Positions 26,482 to 36,621 are shown, numbered from the stretch's first letter. The stretch: DNA of 62,967 nt from Arcobacter sp. (GCA_003252105.1 QKDL01000081.1:1-62967); one strand, 5' to 3'. Numbers and translations: made by a program. The notes: generated by a model not told the origin, from the letters alone.

Positions 26482-27186
26482 TTAATGCCCTTTATTCAAA
26501 TGACCAGCTTTTGAATCTTTATTTGCAATATCTTTATCTGTAACATAAGATTCCTCACCTACAGTATCTAATGCTTCAGTTAATTTTGTCCCTCTCCAGC
26601 TAGATTTTTTAGCTCCATCTTTTTCTGTATAAACTGCTTGAAAATTATTATCTACAATAAGCTTACCTTCTGATTGAGGAGCGTGACACTGACTACAGTT
26701 GAATCTTGCACCTGATAAGTGATTTATCTCTTTAATTGCAACTTCATTTTTATAGTTGTCTATACTTTTTTCAAACTTTTTGCCATCAAATTTATGTTTT
26801 GGTCTAAAGTCTGTAAAGTGTGACTTTGGAATTGGTGTTGCATTCATACTTTGTGCAACTTGTGGGTCATGACAAGCTGTACATTGATTGTTGTTTATTG
26901 TAATTGGCAACATCCCTTCTGTATCATGAGGAATCATTGGTGGAGCATCTTGAAATGCTCTATCAATTGTTTTTCCACTTCCTGCATAATTTTTACTATA
27001 TTCTGTTTTTTCTGGAACAGCTTTTACCTCTGTATATAGGTCAACTTTTCTAAGACCTAAAGACTCTTCACTAATACTTGGTTTTGCAGTAGCCTGTTTT
27101 GCTGGAGTTGCTGTATCATTACATCCAGCTAAAAACAATACTGCAATAGCACAACTACCTAAAGCTATTTTTGAAACTAGTTTCAT
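26482..27186 (-). CDS. napB: NapB, di-haem cytochrome c subunit, lipoprotein-type with extended C-terminus
   Basis: The 234-residue protein has two CxxCH haem sites (CTACH at about 102-106 and CSQCH at about 164-168) and the NapB blocks PPMIPHDTEG and HLSGARFNCSQCHAPQ. It carries electrons from NapH/NapG to NapA in the periplasm. Two oddities stand out. The signal ends in a lipobox (FLAGC, Cys22), so it should be anchored to the membrane as a lipoprotein. There are also about 65 residues after the second haem, making it longer than the usual 140-170 residues. It is the fourth gene of the operon. Confidence 0.93.
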   Translation of the reverse strand: MKLVSKIALGSCAIAVLFLAGCNDTATPAKQATAKPSISEESLGLRKVDLYTEVKAVPEKTEYSKNYAGSGKTIDRAFQDAPPMIPHDTEGMLPITINNNQCTACHDPQVAQSMNATPIPKSHFTDFRPKHKFDGKKFEKSIDNYKNEVAIKEINHLSGARFNCSQCHAPQSEGKLIVDNNFQAVYTEKDGAKKSSWRGTKLTEALDTVGEESYVTDKDIANKDSKAGHLNKGH

Positions 27187-27187
27187 A

Positions 27188-28003
27188 CTAATTCTCCTTA
27201 TTTTTTTTATCTATCAAATTTCTAATCGAAAAATTTAAAGCATCATCATCACAAACTTCTACACATCTACCACAATTTGTACATTCACCAGATAAAACTT
27301 GTTGCGAAGATTTACCTACCATAAATAACACTTGTGTTTCTGGACAAACCTCTTTACACTTCATACAAAGTGTACATTTTTCCTCTTTGTGTGATACTCT
27401 TATTAAACTAAATCTTCCTATTAAAGAATAAAATCCCCCAATAGGACAAATATGTCCACACCAACCATTTTTTAAAACAAATAGGTCAAATAAAAATATT
27501 ACTACCATAGCAGCCCAACCAAAACCTAATCCAAAAATCAAACCCCTATGAACCATAGCCACAGGTGATACAAACTCAAAAGCTGCAATCCCAAAGAAAA
27601 AAGAGATAACTAAACTTATTGCAATAACCCAATATCTCATATTTCTACTAGCTGGTTGCTTTTTTTGAATCTGATTAAAATTTAATTTTCTTCTTATATA
27701 ATTTGCTGCATCTGTAATAATATTTACAGGACAAACCCAAGAACAAAACGCTCTTCCACCTACAATCGAATAAAAAAGAGTTATTATCAGTGCTCCTATG
27801 AAAACATTAGAAGATATAACTGCTCCTGCTGTAAACATTTGTAAAACTGCATAAGGGTCACTTAATGGAATAGTTGAGAAAAGTTTTGATGAACTTAAAT
27901 TCCCAATTAAAATATTCCAACCCCATACATTTGCACTAATGTATAAAAACATTAAAATAATTTGAGTGAATCTTCTTAGGATTAAATATCTATTTTTAAT
28001 CAT
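27188..28003 (-). CDS. napH: NapH, membrane quinol dehydrogenase component
   Basis: The 271-residue protein has four predicted TM helices with cytoplasmic motifs CSWVCPVNIITDA and CGHICPIGGFYSL (the CX3CP motifs of the NapH family). A C-terminal ferredoxin part holds two [4Fe-4S] sites (CTLCMKCKEVC and CTNCGRCVEVC). With NapG it passes electrons from menaquinol to NapB; no napC occurs in this cluster, as in other Campylobacterota. It overlaps napG by 8 bp. Confidence 0.94.
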   Translation of the reverse strand: MIKNRYLILRRFTQIILMFLYISANVWGWNILIGNLSSSKLFSTIPLSDPYAVLQMFTAGAVISSNVFIGALIITLFYSIVGGRAFCSWVCPVNIITDAANYIRRKLNFNQIQKKQPASRNMRYWVIAISLVISFFFGIAAFEFVSPVAMVHRGLIFGLGFGWAAMVVIFLFDLFVLKNGWCGHICPIGGFYSLIGRFSLIRVSHKEEKCTLCMKCKEVCPETQVLFMVGKSSQQVLSGECTNCGRCVEVCDDDALNFSIRNLIDKKNKEN

Positions 28004-28784
28004 CTAATAATCCTTTCATATCATTTAATGAATCTATAGCTTTTTTCTTATTTATATCAGTTTTTTCAAACACTCTTGTAGCGTTTTCTAATCTTTTCTC
28101 ATCATTTTTATCCCAGCCTTTGATATAATAATCTCCAGCTTTACCCAATGCTACTTCTCTTGGAAGCACAAAAATAGAAGCTTTCTCTGTAACACATGCT
28201 CTTTCGCACAATCCACAACCTGTACAAAAATCAGAATCAACAACAGGTTTTAAAAACGCATGTTTACCTGTTCTTTCATTTTTTTGATAATCCAATTTTA
28301 TTGCCACATCCAATAAAGGACATGCTCTATAACATGCATCACATTGTATTCCCCAAAAGGCGATACAGTTTTTTGTATCTAAAACTGCAACACCCATTTG
28401 TGCTTGGTTTATATTTAGCTTTCCATCTTTTGATACTTTTGTAATATCTAGTGCATCAGTTGGACAAACTGGAACACATGGAATATCAGGACACATATAA
28501 CATGGAATATCTCTAGGGGTAAAATATGGTGTTCCTAAAGGTTTGTTATCTCCTGGTTTAGCTAAAACTAATGTGTCATAAGGACATGCCTCAACACACA
28601 TTCCACATTTAATGCAAGTTTTTAGAAAATCCTCTTCATCTAAAGCTCCTGGGGGTCTTAAAAGAAGTGAAGATGCTGTCATCTCATCAACATATGCACT
28701 CCACACAAGTCCACCAAGTGCTGCAAGACCTGTTGCTCTTGCAATTGTTAAAAAGAATTTTCTTCTATCGTTTATCTCTTGCAT
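27996..28784 (-). CDS. napG: NapG, periplasmic ferredoxin-type subunit
   Basis: The 262-residue protein has a Tat-like N-terminus (DRRKFFLTIARATGLAALGG) and four [4Fe-4S] binding groups: CIKCGMCVEAC, CYMCPDIPCVPVC, CIAFWGIQCDACYRAC and CTGCGLCERAC. It works with NapH as the quinol dehydrogenase feeding NapB/NapA. It lies 20 bp after napA and overlaps napH. Confidence 0.94.
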   Translation of the reverse strand: MQEINDRRKFFLTIARATGLAALGGLVWSAYVDEMTASSLLLRPPGALDEEDFLKTCIKCGMCVEACPYDTLVLAKPGDNKPLGTPYFTPRDIPCYMCPDIPCVPVCPTDALDITKVSKDGKLNINQAQMGVAVLDTKNCIAFWGIQCDACYRACPLLDVAIKLDYQKNERTGKHAFLKPVVDSDFCTGCGLCERACVTEKASIFVLPREVALGKAGDYYIKGWDKNDEKRLENATRVFEKTDINKKKAIDSLNDMKGLLDD

Positions 28785-28804
28785 TTTTTACTCTTTATTT
28801 AAAC

Positions 28805-31624
28805 CTATGCTTTATAAATTTTTACAGCACATTTTTTAAAGTCTGTTTGTTTTGACATAGGACAAGTCGCATCTAAACAAACTTTGTTGATGAAAACACT
28901 CTCATCGAACCATGGAACAAATACTAAACCTTTTGATGGTCTATTTCTTCCTCTAGTTTCAACTCTAGCTTTTACTTTTCCTCTTCTACTTTCTACCCAA
29001 GCTAATTCACCTTGTTTTACACCATATTTTTTAGCATCTTCTGGATGCATATAACATAATGCTTCTGGAACTGCTCTATATAGTTCAGGAACTCTCATTG
29101 TCATAGTTCCACTATGCCAGTGTTCTAAAACTCTACCTGTACATAACCATACTGGATATTCAGTATCTGGCATTTCTGGTGGATCCATATATGGTCTTGC
29201 AAATATTTTTGCTTTGTTTTTTAGTGCTTTTTTAGTTTTATCTTTTACACCATTTAAATCACCACTTGGTAATGCTTTTGCAATTGAACCATAAAAAGCA
29301 TGAGTATTATTTGTTCCTGCTTCTTTTACAGCTTTTGCTGCATATGGATCATATTTAACATTAAATCTCCATTGTGTCTCTTTCCCATCTACAACTGGCC
29401 ATTTAAGTCCTCTAACTTTATGATAAACATCAAATGGAGCCAAGTCATGTCCATGACCTCTTGTAAATGCTGCATACTCTTCAAATAGATATTTTTGGAT
29501 AAAGAAACCATAACCTTCAAAAACTTTTCCGTCACTTCCAACTACGTTTCTGCTATCACCCATAGCCTCAGAGTTATCATATCCAGCTTGAATAGGGTCT
29601 TCTGGGTCAAGTTTATAAGATTTTGCAACATCATTAGCAAAAAGAATATCAAATAGTGTTGTATCTTCTTTATATCCCATAGCTTTTGCTTTTTCTATTA
29701 CACTTGGAAGTGCTTCTTTTCTAGGTCCTGATGGAGCGTATTCTCCCCAAACATCTTTAACTGTAAATCTTTTTGAAAGCTCTACCCATTGCCAAGTATC
29801 TGACATAGCATCACCTACTGGTAAAACTTGTTGTCTCCAGTGTTGCGTTCTTCTTTCAGCATTTCCATAAGCTCCCCATTTTTCATAAATCATCGCTGAT
29901 GGTAAAATAAGGTCTGAAACTTTTGCTGAAATCCCTGGATAACCGTCAGATGTAACAATAAAGTTATCCATCTCACGTGCAGCTTTAATCCAGTGAGTTG
30001 CGCTAGCACTATCTTGGTAAGGATTACATACATTTACCCAGGCAAATTTAACAAGTCCATCTTCGATTCCTCTGTGGATTGCCATAATATGTTGTTTTCC
30101 AACTCCATTTAATGTTCCTTGAGGAACCATCCATTTCTCTTCTGCAATACTTCTATGTTTTGGATTTGCTACCATCATATCAGCAGGTAATCTATGTGTG
30201 AATGTACCAACTTCTCTAGCTGTACCACAAGCACTTGGTTGTCCAGTTAATGAAAATGCACCAGAACCTGGTAGGGCTTGTTTATTTAATAAGAAGTGAA
30301 CATTGTATGATAAAGTATTTACCCATGTTCCTCTTGTATGTTGGTTCATACCCATTGTCCAGAAAGATACTATTTTTCTTCCTTTTTCAATATATAAAGA
30401 AGCTAGTGTTTTAAGTTTTTTCTTAAACTCTTCAATATCTTCATCAGGGTTACCTTTAGAGATTTTTGCAACATAATCAAGAGTATATGGTTCTAAAGAT
30501 TTTTTATAATCCTCAAATGAGATTTCCCAGTGAGCCAAAGTACCAGCTGTATGTTTCATAACATCACCAGCTTTATATCCATAAGGTGCTAGTGCTGGAG
30601 CTTCATTTTCAGAAACAATAGTTGTCATCTCTTTTGAGATTATCTCCATCTCTTTATCAGTATATTTACCAGATTTTAAAGATTTTTCACCATCTCTTCT
30701 TAATCCATATCCAATATTAACTGGACCTGCTGCAAATATCATATTCTTTTTAACAAAATCCCAATCAATTGATTCAGGATAATTAAATACTATTTCGTGA
30801 GCGATATAGTTCCAAATAGCTAAGTCAGTATTTGGAGTAAATATAATCTCTATATCAGCTAAATCAGAAGTTCTATGTCTATATGTAGACATATTGATTA
30901 CTTTTACTCTATCAGGAGCTGATAATTTTCTATCAGTTACTCTTGACCATAAAATAGGGTGCATCTCAGCCATATTTGAACCCCATGTAACAACAGTATC
31001 TGTAATCTCAATATCATCATAACAACCACTTGGTTCATCTACACCAAATGTTTGATAAAAACCTACAACTGCAGATGCCATACAGTGTCTTGCATTTGGA
31101 TCAATAGCGTTTGATCTAAATCCAGCTTTCATCAATTTTTGTGCAGCATACCCTTCCATAACTGTATATTGTCCAGAAGCAAAGATACCAACACCTTCAG
31201 GTCCACTTGCCTTTAAAGCTTTTTTGATATGAATCTCCATCTCATCAAAAGCTCTTTTCCAAGAAACAGGGGCAAATTTTCCATTTTTGTCAAATTCACC
31301 TTTTGAATTAACTCTTAGTAATGGTTGTTTTAATCTATCAGCACCATACATGATTTTAGCGTTAAAATAACCTTTAATACAGTTAAGCCCTCTATTTACT
31401 GGTGCAGCTGGGTCTCCTTTTACAGCAACTATTCTTCCATTTTTAGTTGCTAACATGATACCACAACCCGTACCACAGAACCTACAAGCTGCTTTATCCC
31501 ATCTCCATCCACTTTCTGCTTGTTCAGCATTTGCTTTTAGTTGTGAGGGAACACCCATACCAACTGCTGCTGCAGCACTTGCTGCTGCTGAACTTTTAAG
31601 AAAGTCTCTTCTTGAAAGTGACAT
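28805..31624 (-). CDS. napA: NapA, catalytic subunit of periplasmic nitrate reductase
   Basis: The 939-residue molybdoprotein has a twin-arginine signal (SRRDFLK at about 4-10) and a [4Fe-4S] site CRFCGTGC (Cys about 47, 50, 54) plus Cys about 82. The molybdenum-ligand Cys is at about 181 ([10 protein letters not shown]), and the C-terminus is the bis-MGD-binding domain with [11 protein letters not shown]. It reduces nitrate to nitrite in the periplasm. The length is typical of Campylobacterota NapA. It is the first gene of napA-G-H-B-F-x-L-D-PAS, preceded by an AAAAGGAGAG ribosome binding site and a Crp/Fnr-type operator at 31687-31700. Confidence 0.97.
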   Translation of the reverse strand: MSLSRRDFLKSSAAASAAAAVGMGVPSQLKANAEQAESGWRWDKAACRFCGTGCGIMLATKNGRIVAVKGDPAAPVNRGLNCIKGYFNAKIMYGADRLKQPLLRVNSKGEFDKNGKFAPVSWKRAFDEMEIHIKKALKASGPEGVGIFASGQYTVMEGYAAQKLMKAGFRSNAIDPNARHCMASAVVGFYQTFGVDEPSGCYDDIEITDTVVTWGSNMAEMHPILWSRVTDRKLSAPDRVKVINMSTYRHRTSDLADIEIIFTPNTDLAIWNYIAHEIVFNYPESIDWDFVKKNMIFAAGPVNIGYGLRRDGEKSLKSGKYTDKEMEIISKEMTTIVSENEAPALAPYGYKAGDVMKHTAGTLAHWEISFEDYKKSLEPYTLDYVAKISKGNPDEDIEEFKKKLKTLASLYIEKGRKIVSFWTMGMNQHTRGTWVNTLSYNVHFLLNKQALPGSGAFSLTGQPSACGTAREVGTFTHRLPADMMVANPKHRSIAEEKWMVPQGTLNGVGKQHIMAIHRGIEDGLVKFAWVNVCNPYQDSASATHWIKAAREMDNFIVTSDGYPGISAKVSDLILPSAMIYEKWGAYGNAERRTQHWRQQVLPVGDAMSDTWQWVELSKRFTVKDVWGEYAPSGPRKEALPSVIEKAKAMGYKEDTTLFDILFANDVAKSYKLDPEDPIQAGYDNSEAMGDSRNVVGSDGKVFEGYGFFIQKYLFEEYAAFTRGHGHDLAPFDVYHKVRGLKWPVVDGKETQWRFNVKYDPYAAKAVKEAGTNNTHAFYGSIAKALPSGDLNGVKDKTKKALKNKAKIFARPYMDPPEMPDTEYPVWLCTGRVLEHWHSGTMTMRVPELYRAVPEALCYMHPEDAKKYGVKQGELAWVESRRGKVKARVETRGRNRPSKGLVFVPWFDESVFINKVCLDATCPMSKQTDFKKCAVKIYKA

Positions 31625-31658
31625 TATTCTCTCCTTTTATAAATTTGTTTACAATGAA

Positions 31659-31700
31659 AGTCTAACACTTAAGACACTATATTTCTTTGACCTAGGTCAA
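31659..31700 (-). promoter_or_regulatory. nap promoter: Crp/Fnr-type operator plus -10 box
   Basis: The operator TTGACCTAGGTCAA (31687-31700) is a perfect palindrome. A TGT-TAGACT extended -10 box lies at 31659-31664. The centre-to--10 spacing is 29.5 bp, giving activation at about -41.5 with a transcription start near 31652 and a leader of about 28 nt. Confidence 0.8.
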
Positions 31701-31835
31701 GTTAAGATTAATTTATATTAATAAGTTTTATATTAGGTTGGAATTATTTAAACTAATTAATTATTTAGTTACTTTTAAATTTAATTTATTTAAGATAATA
31801 TATATAAATTTTTTATTTTTAGGAGGGCTTGGAAG

Positions 31836-34205
31836 ATGTTGAAAAAATTATCAATAAAACAAAAATTGGTTCTAATTATGATGATACCGCTAACTGTGGT
31901 TATATTTTTATCAGCAAAACTGGCCTATGATTCATATATAAAAAATATAAACTTAGATAAGATTCAGAAAATTGTTATTTTATCTACTAAAATAAGTGCC
32001 TTAGTTCATGAAACACAAAAAGAAAGAGGTATGACAGCTGGTTTTCTTGGTAGTAAAGGGCAAAAGTTTTCTGATACACTTCCTAAACAAAGAGAAAATA
32101 CTAATCAAAAAAAAGAGGCTTTGTTATCTTTTTTAGAAAGTTTTAATATAAAAGATTATGATGGAGAGTTTCAATTAGTAATTAACAATGCCCTAGAACA
32201 GTTAAAACAAATAAATAGTATCAGAGATAAAGTTTCTTCTCAAAAAATAGTTACATCTGATGCAATAGCTTATTATACAAAAATGAATGGACTTTTTATA
32301 AACGCTATTGGTGCTTCAATACATTTATCTCAAAGTGCAAGTTTATCTCAAAAACTTACAGCATATACAAACTTTTTATTATCAAAAGAGAGAGCAGGAA
32401 TTGAAAGAGCAGTTGGCTCTAATACTTTTGCTAGAGACAATTTTGGTGAAGGGATGAAACTAAAGTTTATAGACCTTGTTTCGAAACAAGATGGCTATAT
32501 TGATTCTTTTATAAAAGTTGCAACACATGAAGCAAAAGCTTTTTTCAAAGATACTTTAAAGGGTGAGGCTGTTGATGAAGTAAATAGGATGAGAAAACTT
32601 CTTTTTACAAAAGATTCTGATTTTGGTATAGACTCAAAATATTGGTTTGACACAATTACTAAAAAAATCAATTTATTAAAAAAGGTTGAAGATTATTTAG
32701 CTGATGAAATATTAAAATCAGCAAATGAACAACAAAGTAAAACTTTTATAGAAACATTGATTTTTGCAATTATGACTACTATTGGTATAGCACTTACTTT
32801 AATTTTAGCAAGAACAATTGCTTTTACTATTTTAATTGATGTTAATGATGTAAAAAAAGGTTTAGATGACTTCTTTGCTTTTATCAATTTTGAAAAAGAT
32901 GACTTAGCTTTAATAGCTGTAGAATCAGAAGATGAATTTGGACAAATGTCGCGTATAATCAATAAAAATATTGAAAATACAAAAATAAATATCCAAACAG
33001 ATAAGGATTTAATTAAAGAGACCATATCTGTAGCAGATAAGATTAGTAAAGGACACTTAAGCTCTAGAATTGAAAAACATTCAAATAATCCACAGTTGAA
33101 TGAACTGAAAAATATTATTAATGAGATGTTAAATACTATGCAAGGAAATATTGAAAGAATAATTGATGTACTTACAGCTTATTCAAAACTTGATTATAGA
33201 CCCACAGTTGAAAAGGGAAATTTAGAAGGAACCTTATCTAGGTTATGTGATGATGTAAATATATTAAGAGATGCAATAACTAAAACTTTAGTGAATAACA
33301 AAAAAAATGGTATGATTTTGAGTCAAAACTCTCGAACACTTACAATGAATCTAAGTGAGTTATCTGATGCTGCTAATACACAAGCAGCTTCATTGGAAGA
33401 AACTGCTGCTTCACTTGAAGAAATAACATCAACACTAAAAATAAATACTGAATCTACTTCTCAAATGGCAAAATATGGTGAAAGAGTAAAAGATTCTGTA
33501 AAAATTGGGCATGATTTAGCTAATAAAACAGTTAAATCTATGGAAGATATTAATAAACAAACTACAGCAATAACAGAAGCAATAACAGTAATTGACCAGA
33601 TTGCTTTTCAAACAAATATTTTATCTTTGAATGCAGCTGTTGAAGCTGCAACTGCTGGTGAAGCAGGAAAAGGTTTTGCAGTTGTTGCACAAGAGGTTAG
33701 AAACTTAGCAAGTAGATCAGCAGAGGCTGCAAAAGAGATAAAATCTATTGTAGAAAATGCTCAATTAAAAACAAATGATGGGAAAGTAATAGCATCAAAC
33801 ATGATTAAAGGTTATGATGAGTTAAATGATAATATTACTAAAACACTTCAATTTATCGATGATGTTGCAAATTCAAGTAGAGAACAAGAAAGAGGTATTC
33901 TTCAAATAAATGATGCAGTTAATCAGTTAGATGAACTTACTCAAAGAAATGCTCAAAATACTGTAAATGCTGATGCAATTGCTAAAAAAACAGAAGTTAT
34001 TTCAAATATTATTGTAGATGATGCGAATTCAAAAGAGTTTGATGGTAAAAATAGTATTGATATGAGAGAAAAGGCAGTTGATGAGAATTTTACAGGAGTA
34101 GAAAGAAGAAGTGTAGAAAGAGAGATAAAACAAAATAAAGAAGAGTATGCAAAAGTTAAAAAGATTCCTAAAAAAACTGAAGTAGATGAATGGGATAGTT
34201 TTTGA
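31836..34205 (+). CDS. Methyl-accepting chemotaxis protein with NIT (nitrate/nitrite-sensing) domain
   Basis: The 789-residue protein has TM1 at about 11-31 and a periplasmic NIT domain (ISALVHETQKERGMTAGFLG, and LSKERAGIERAVG). TM2 at about 307-330 is followed by a HAMP-like region and the chemoreceptor signalling domain with hairpin tip QIAFQTNILSLNAAVEAATAG. The last five residues, EWDSF, resemble the NWETF tether for CheR/CheB. It is divergent from napA (211 bp between), suggesting taxis towards or away from nitrate or nitrite (inference). The ribosome binding site is AGGAGGG. The spacer holds no second operator placed for this gene. Confidence 0.92.
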   Translation: MLKKLSIKQKLVLIMMIPLTVVIFLSAKLAYDSYIKNINLDKIQKIVILSTKISALVHETQKERGMTAGFLGSKGQKFSDTLPKQRENTNQKKEALLSFLESFNIKDYDGEFQLVINNALEQLKQINSIRDKVSSQKIVTSDAIAYYTKMNGLFINAIGASIHLSQSASLSQKLTAYTNFLLSKERAGIERAVGSNTFARDNFGEGMKLKFIDLVSKQDGYIDSFIKVATHEAKAFFKDTLKGEAVDEVNRMRKLLFTKDSDFGIDSKYWFDTITKKINLLKKVEDYLADEILKSANEQQSKTFIETLIFAIMTTIGIALTLILARTIAFTILIDVNDVKKGLDDFFAFINFEKDDLALIAVESEDEFGQMSRIINKNIENTKINIQTDKDLIKETISVADKISKGHLSSRIEKHSNNPQLNELKNIINEMLNTMQGNIERIIDVLTAYSKLDYRPTVEKGNLEGTLSRLCDDVNILRDAITKTLVNNKKNGMILSQNSRTLTMNLSELSDAANTQAASLEETAASLEEITSTLKINTESTSQMAKYGERVKDSVKIGHDLANKTVKSMEDINKQTTAITEAITVIDQIAFQTNILSLNAAVEAATAGEAGKGFAVVAQEVRNLASRSAEAAKEIKSIVENAQLKTNDGKVIASNMIKGYDELNDNITKTLQFIDDVANSSREQERGILQINDAVNQLDELTQRNAQNTVNADAIAKKTEVISNIIVDDANSKEFDGKNSIDMREKAVDENFTGVERRSVEREIKQNKEEYAKVKKIPKKTEVDEWDSF

Positions 34206-34216
34206 AAAAGATAGAA

Positions 34217-34252
34217 AATATGGTTTAAAAACTTAAATTTTTAAACCATATT
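34217..34252. terminator. Bidirectional terminator between the chemoreceptor and nnrS
   Basis: A perfect 15-bp stem with a 6-base loop, followed by a T-rich run on the plus strand and by a T-rich stretch on the minus strand. It sits exactly between the two convergent stop codons. Confidence 0.8.
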
Positions 34253-34257
34253 AGTTT

Positions 34258-35427
34258 TTACTTTTCTATTCTAAGTAAAGTTCTGGCATATCTAAAGCTC
34301 CAAATTAAAAATAACACTATCCACAACATTGAACTTAGATGTAAAAATCCCATAAAAATATTAGAGTTTTCCAAAAATAAAATAGAAGCAGTTATTCTAG
34401 ATAAAACAACTATTTGAGTTAATACAAATATAAATATTGTTAGCTTATCAGCGACAATCCTTTGTGCAGGTATTGCATGACCCATTACAACTCTACTTCC
34501 AAAACCTATAAGTAAAGTTGTTACAAATCCCAAAGCAAAAATATGAAGGGCAAGTTTTAGAGAATAAAGATTGAAAATAGATTCAATAAACAAAATAATA
34601 AAACCAATTTCAAACCATATAAATGATAATACAAGAATAGATATGATTGCAGGAGTTTTTTTATAAATATTTAATTTAAAAACAATATATCCAAAAAATA
34701 CCATCGCTATAAAAGTAACTATTTTAACTATTTGAAGTTCAAACTCTAAAGATAAACCTAAAATCAAAAAAATAGTTACAGAGATTTCTCTTATATATTT
34801 TGGTTTTTCCCATTGAGCTATTTGCATATATGCACTGTAAAATGCAGGAACCATCCTTAAAGCTACTAAAAAAACTAATGAGATTAGATAAGCAAAAAAT
34901 ATCAATAAAGATAAATTTGTTTGAAAAACAACTTCTAAAAGTAAAAATATAGCTCCAAATAAAAATACTAGATTTATAAAGATACTATCTTTTTTATTTG
35001 GGATTCTTCCTTTTTTTATTATTTCATAAAAAATTTTCACAAAGTAAAACATAGTAAAAGAAACTATGATTTTTCCTAAAATAGGAAAGCCAATCAATGA
35101 TAAAACTACTCCAATTTGAAAACTAAACCAAGAAATAAGATATCTATTTTTACTTATAACTTCTGAAGCATTGTATTTTGGTATTACCGTTATTAGAAAT
35201 CCTAAAAAAGCATTTGTAAAAACTGCATAGTTTAAACCAAAACTATGAATCAAAGAGAACTCTAAAGGTATTTTTCCCAAAAATGAGATAAAAGTTAAAA
35301 CCATCACCGTAATAGCAAAAAATATTGCACTTGTAAAATAAAGCTGATGAGCTTGTGAGGTAAATCTATCCCACCATTTTTCTTTTACAGGAATAAAAAA
35401 GTTATTTGGCTTTGTTGAGAAATTCAT
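34258..35427 (-). CDS. nnrS: NnrS family haem-copper membrane protein (NO stress)
   Basis: The 389-residue protein has about 11-12 predicted membrane helices. NnrS hallmarks are the N-terminal HQLYFTSAIFFAITVMVL, SLIHSFGLNYAVF, LRMVPAFYSAYMQ, LALHIFALGFVTTLLIGFGSRVVMGHA (conserved His, Gly and GHA) and LSRITASILF. NnrS proteins protect against the cellular damage of NO and are often controlled by NO regulators. It is the second gene after a small four-helix membrane protein (9 bp gap) and shares that promoter, with Crp/Fnr-type and Fur-like sites. Confidence 0.88.
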   Translation of the reverse strand: MNFSTKPNNFFIPVKEKWWDRFTSQAHQLYFTSAIFFAITVMVLTFISFLGKIPLEFSLIHSFGLNYAVFTNAFLGFLITVIPKYNASEVISKNRYLISWFSFQIGVVLSLIGFPILGKIIVSFTMFYFVKIFYEIIKKGRIPNKKDSIFINLVFLFGAIFLLLEVVFQTNLSLLIFFAYLISLVFLVALRMVPAFYSAYMQIAQWEKPKYIREISVTIFLILGLSLEFELQIVKIVTFIAMVFFGYIVFKLNIYKKTPAIISILVLSFIWFEIGFIILFIESIFNLYSLKLALHIFALGFVTTLLIGFGSRVVMGHAIPAQRIVADKLTIFIFVLTQIVVLSRITASILFLENSNIFMGFLHLSSMLWIVLFLIWSFRYARTLLRIEK

Positions 35428-35436
35428 AATTTTTCC

Positions 35437-35856
35437 TTAAATATTAAACATGATTTGTGATAAAAATATGATAATTATCACTAAAATAAAGGGTAGTTTA
35501 TGGGATTTAAAAAAGAATGGTTGTATTCCAAAAAATACTTGTAGTATCCCTCTTAATCCCAGCCACAATCCTAAAATAGCTTTTATACTTAAAACTATTT
35601 GAAAGTTTGAAAGTCCATCTTCACTAACACTTCCAAAGCTATTATGAAACAAAAGTACCCCTGTAATCACTGCAACAACTAATGCTTTTGGTACTAAAAC
35701 TCTTGTAAACTCTTTAAAATAAGCTCTTACCTCATCGTATTTCTCTTTTGATAGAGTTTTTTGCATTTTCATTAAAATAAGATTATCTGTAAATAAAAAG
35801 CCACCATAAATAAATACTGAAAATATATGTAATATTTTTATAAAGAGGTAAATCAT
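35437..35856 (-). CDS. Four-helix membrane protein, CopD/DUF2269-like, unknown function
   Basis: The 139-residue protein has four TM helices. The first contains the haem-ligand-like pattern IKILHIFSVFIYGGFLF, and a later helix contains LVPKALVVAVITGVLLFH. The pattern is similar to small CopD/DUF2269-type integral proteins. It is the first gene of an operon with nnrS. Its promoter carries the same 29-bp composite operator as the DUF2249 operon at 41.2 kb, so a role in NO handling is likely (inference). Confidence 0.75.
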   Translation of the reverse strand: MIYLFIKILHIFSVFIYGGFLFTDNLILMKMQKTLSKEKYDEVRAYFKEFTRVLVPKALVVAVITGVLLFHNSFGSVSEDGLSNFQIVLSIKAILGLWLGLRGILQVFFGIQPFFFKSHKLPFILVIIIIFLSQIMFNI

Positions 35857-35882
35857 TGTTTCGCCTTTTTTGAATAATTGAG

Positions 35883-35924
35883 AGTATATAGTTTTTGATA
35901 GTAGTTATCATTGATATACGTCAA
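35883..35924 (-). promoter_or_regulatory. Promoter of the nnrS operon: Crp/Fnr-type operator, Fur-like palindrome, -10 box
   Basis: The operator TTGATATACGTCAA is at 35911-35924, directly abutted by TGATAGTAGTTATCA at 35896-35910, with TATACT at 35883-35888. The spacing from operator centre to -10 is 29.5 bp. The Fur-like palindrome would cover about -34 to -20, a repressor position. Confidence 0.78.
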
Positions 35925-35928
35925 TATT

Positions 35929-36516
35929 CTAAAACATATCCTCATCATTTAATTCTTTTTTAGGGTTTAACATAAATTTATTAAATTTAACTCCCTCAGG
36001 ATAGTGTCTATGTTTTGAAATATTATTTACAACTAAAGCAATTATCAATAAAATAAAAGCTCCAGTTGCTACAGGATATAAAACATAAATAAAACCTAAG
36101 TCATGGATATTGTCACTGCCTAAAACTGCTATTAAAGCAGTAGCACCACCTGGAGGATGTAAAGTAAGAGTTAATTGCATAATCAATATAGAACTTGCTA
36201 CAGCAAAAGCTGAACAAAAAAGTAAATTTCCAAAAAAAAGTTTATAAGATACTACTCCTACTATTGCAGATAGGATATGTCCACCTATAAGATTTCTTGG
36301 TTGTGCCAAAGGGGAATTTATAGCTCCATAAACTAAAACTGCACTTGCTCCAAATGAACCTATAACTAAACCCAAATCTTCATCTCCCAAAACACCTCTA
36401 TGAAAAAGTGCAATGCTCATAATGCCAAGAAAAGAGCCTATCCAAGACCAGATAAAATTTGATCTTTCGAGGGGTTCTGTATTTATCTTTTTAAATTGTT
36501 TAAAAAATTTCTTCAT
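35929..36516 (-). CDS. HPP family membrane protein
   Basis: The 195-residue protein has four to five TM helices and the defining HPP motif (LTLHPPGGATALIAVLG at about 116-132). It also has the LVYGAINSPLAQPRNLIGGH element conserved in the family. Plant and cyanobacterial HPP proteins have been linked to nitrite transport. Its placement between nnrS and the NO reductase, with its own Crp/Fnr-type operator, suggests a nitrite or NO-related role (inference). It is the only gene between that promoter and the nnrS operon promoter. Confidence 0.87.
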   Translation of the reverse strand: MKKFFKQFKKINTEPLERSNFIWSWIGSFLGIMSIALFHRGVLGDEDLGLVIGSFGASAVLVYGAINSPLAQPRNLIGGHILSAIVGVVSYKLFFGNLLFCSAFAVASSILIMQLTLTLHPPGGATALIAVLGSDNIHDLGFIYVLYPVATGAFILLIIALVVNNISKHRHYPEGVKFNKFMLNPKKELNDEDMF

Positions 36517-36538
36517 ATTATTTATCCTAAAAAAAGGG

Positions 36539-36580
36539 ATTGTAACTTAATATATAAAAAAATTATTTGACTTAAATCAA
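36539..36580 (-). promoter_or_regulatory. HPP gene promoter: Crp/Fnr-type operator plus -10 box
   Basis: The operator TTGACTTAAATCAA is at 36567-36580 and TACAAT at 36539-36544. Spacing is 29.5 bp. There is no Fur-like site here, unlike the nnrS promoter. Confidence 0.78.
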
Positions 36581-36594
36581 TATAGAATAATCTA

Positions 36595-36615
36595 AAGCGG
36601 TGAAAATCACCGCTT
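36595..36615 (-). terminator. Terminator of the NO reductase gene
   Basis: AAGCGGTGA-AAA-TCACCGCTT, a perfect 9-bp GC-containing stem 7 bp after the stop codon. It is followed on the minus strand by a modest T-rich stretch. It separates the reductase from the HPP promoter. Confidence 0.7.
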
Positions 36616-36621
36616 AATTCT

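Noticed and set aside
31687-31835. nap operator also activating the divergent chemoreceptor
   Set aside because: No -10-like hexamer begins 29.5 bp to the right of the operator centre; the nearest AT-rich candidates are out of phase with the pattern held by the other promoters.
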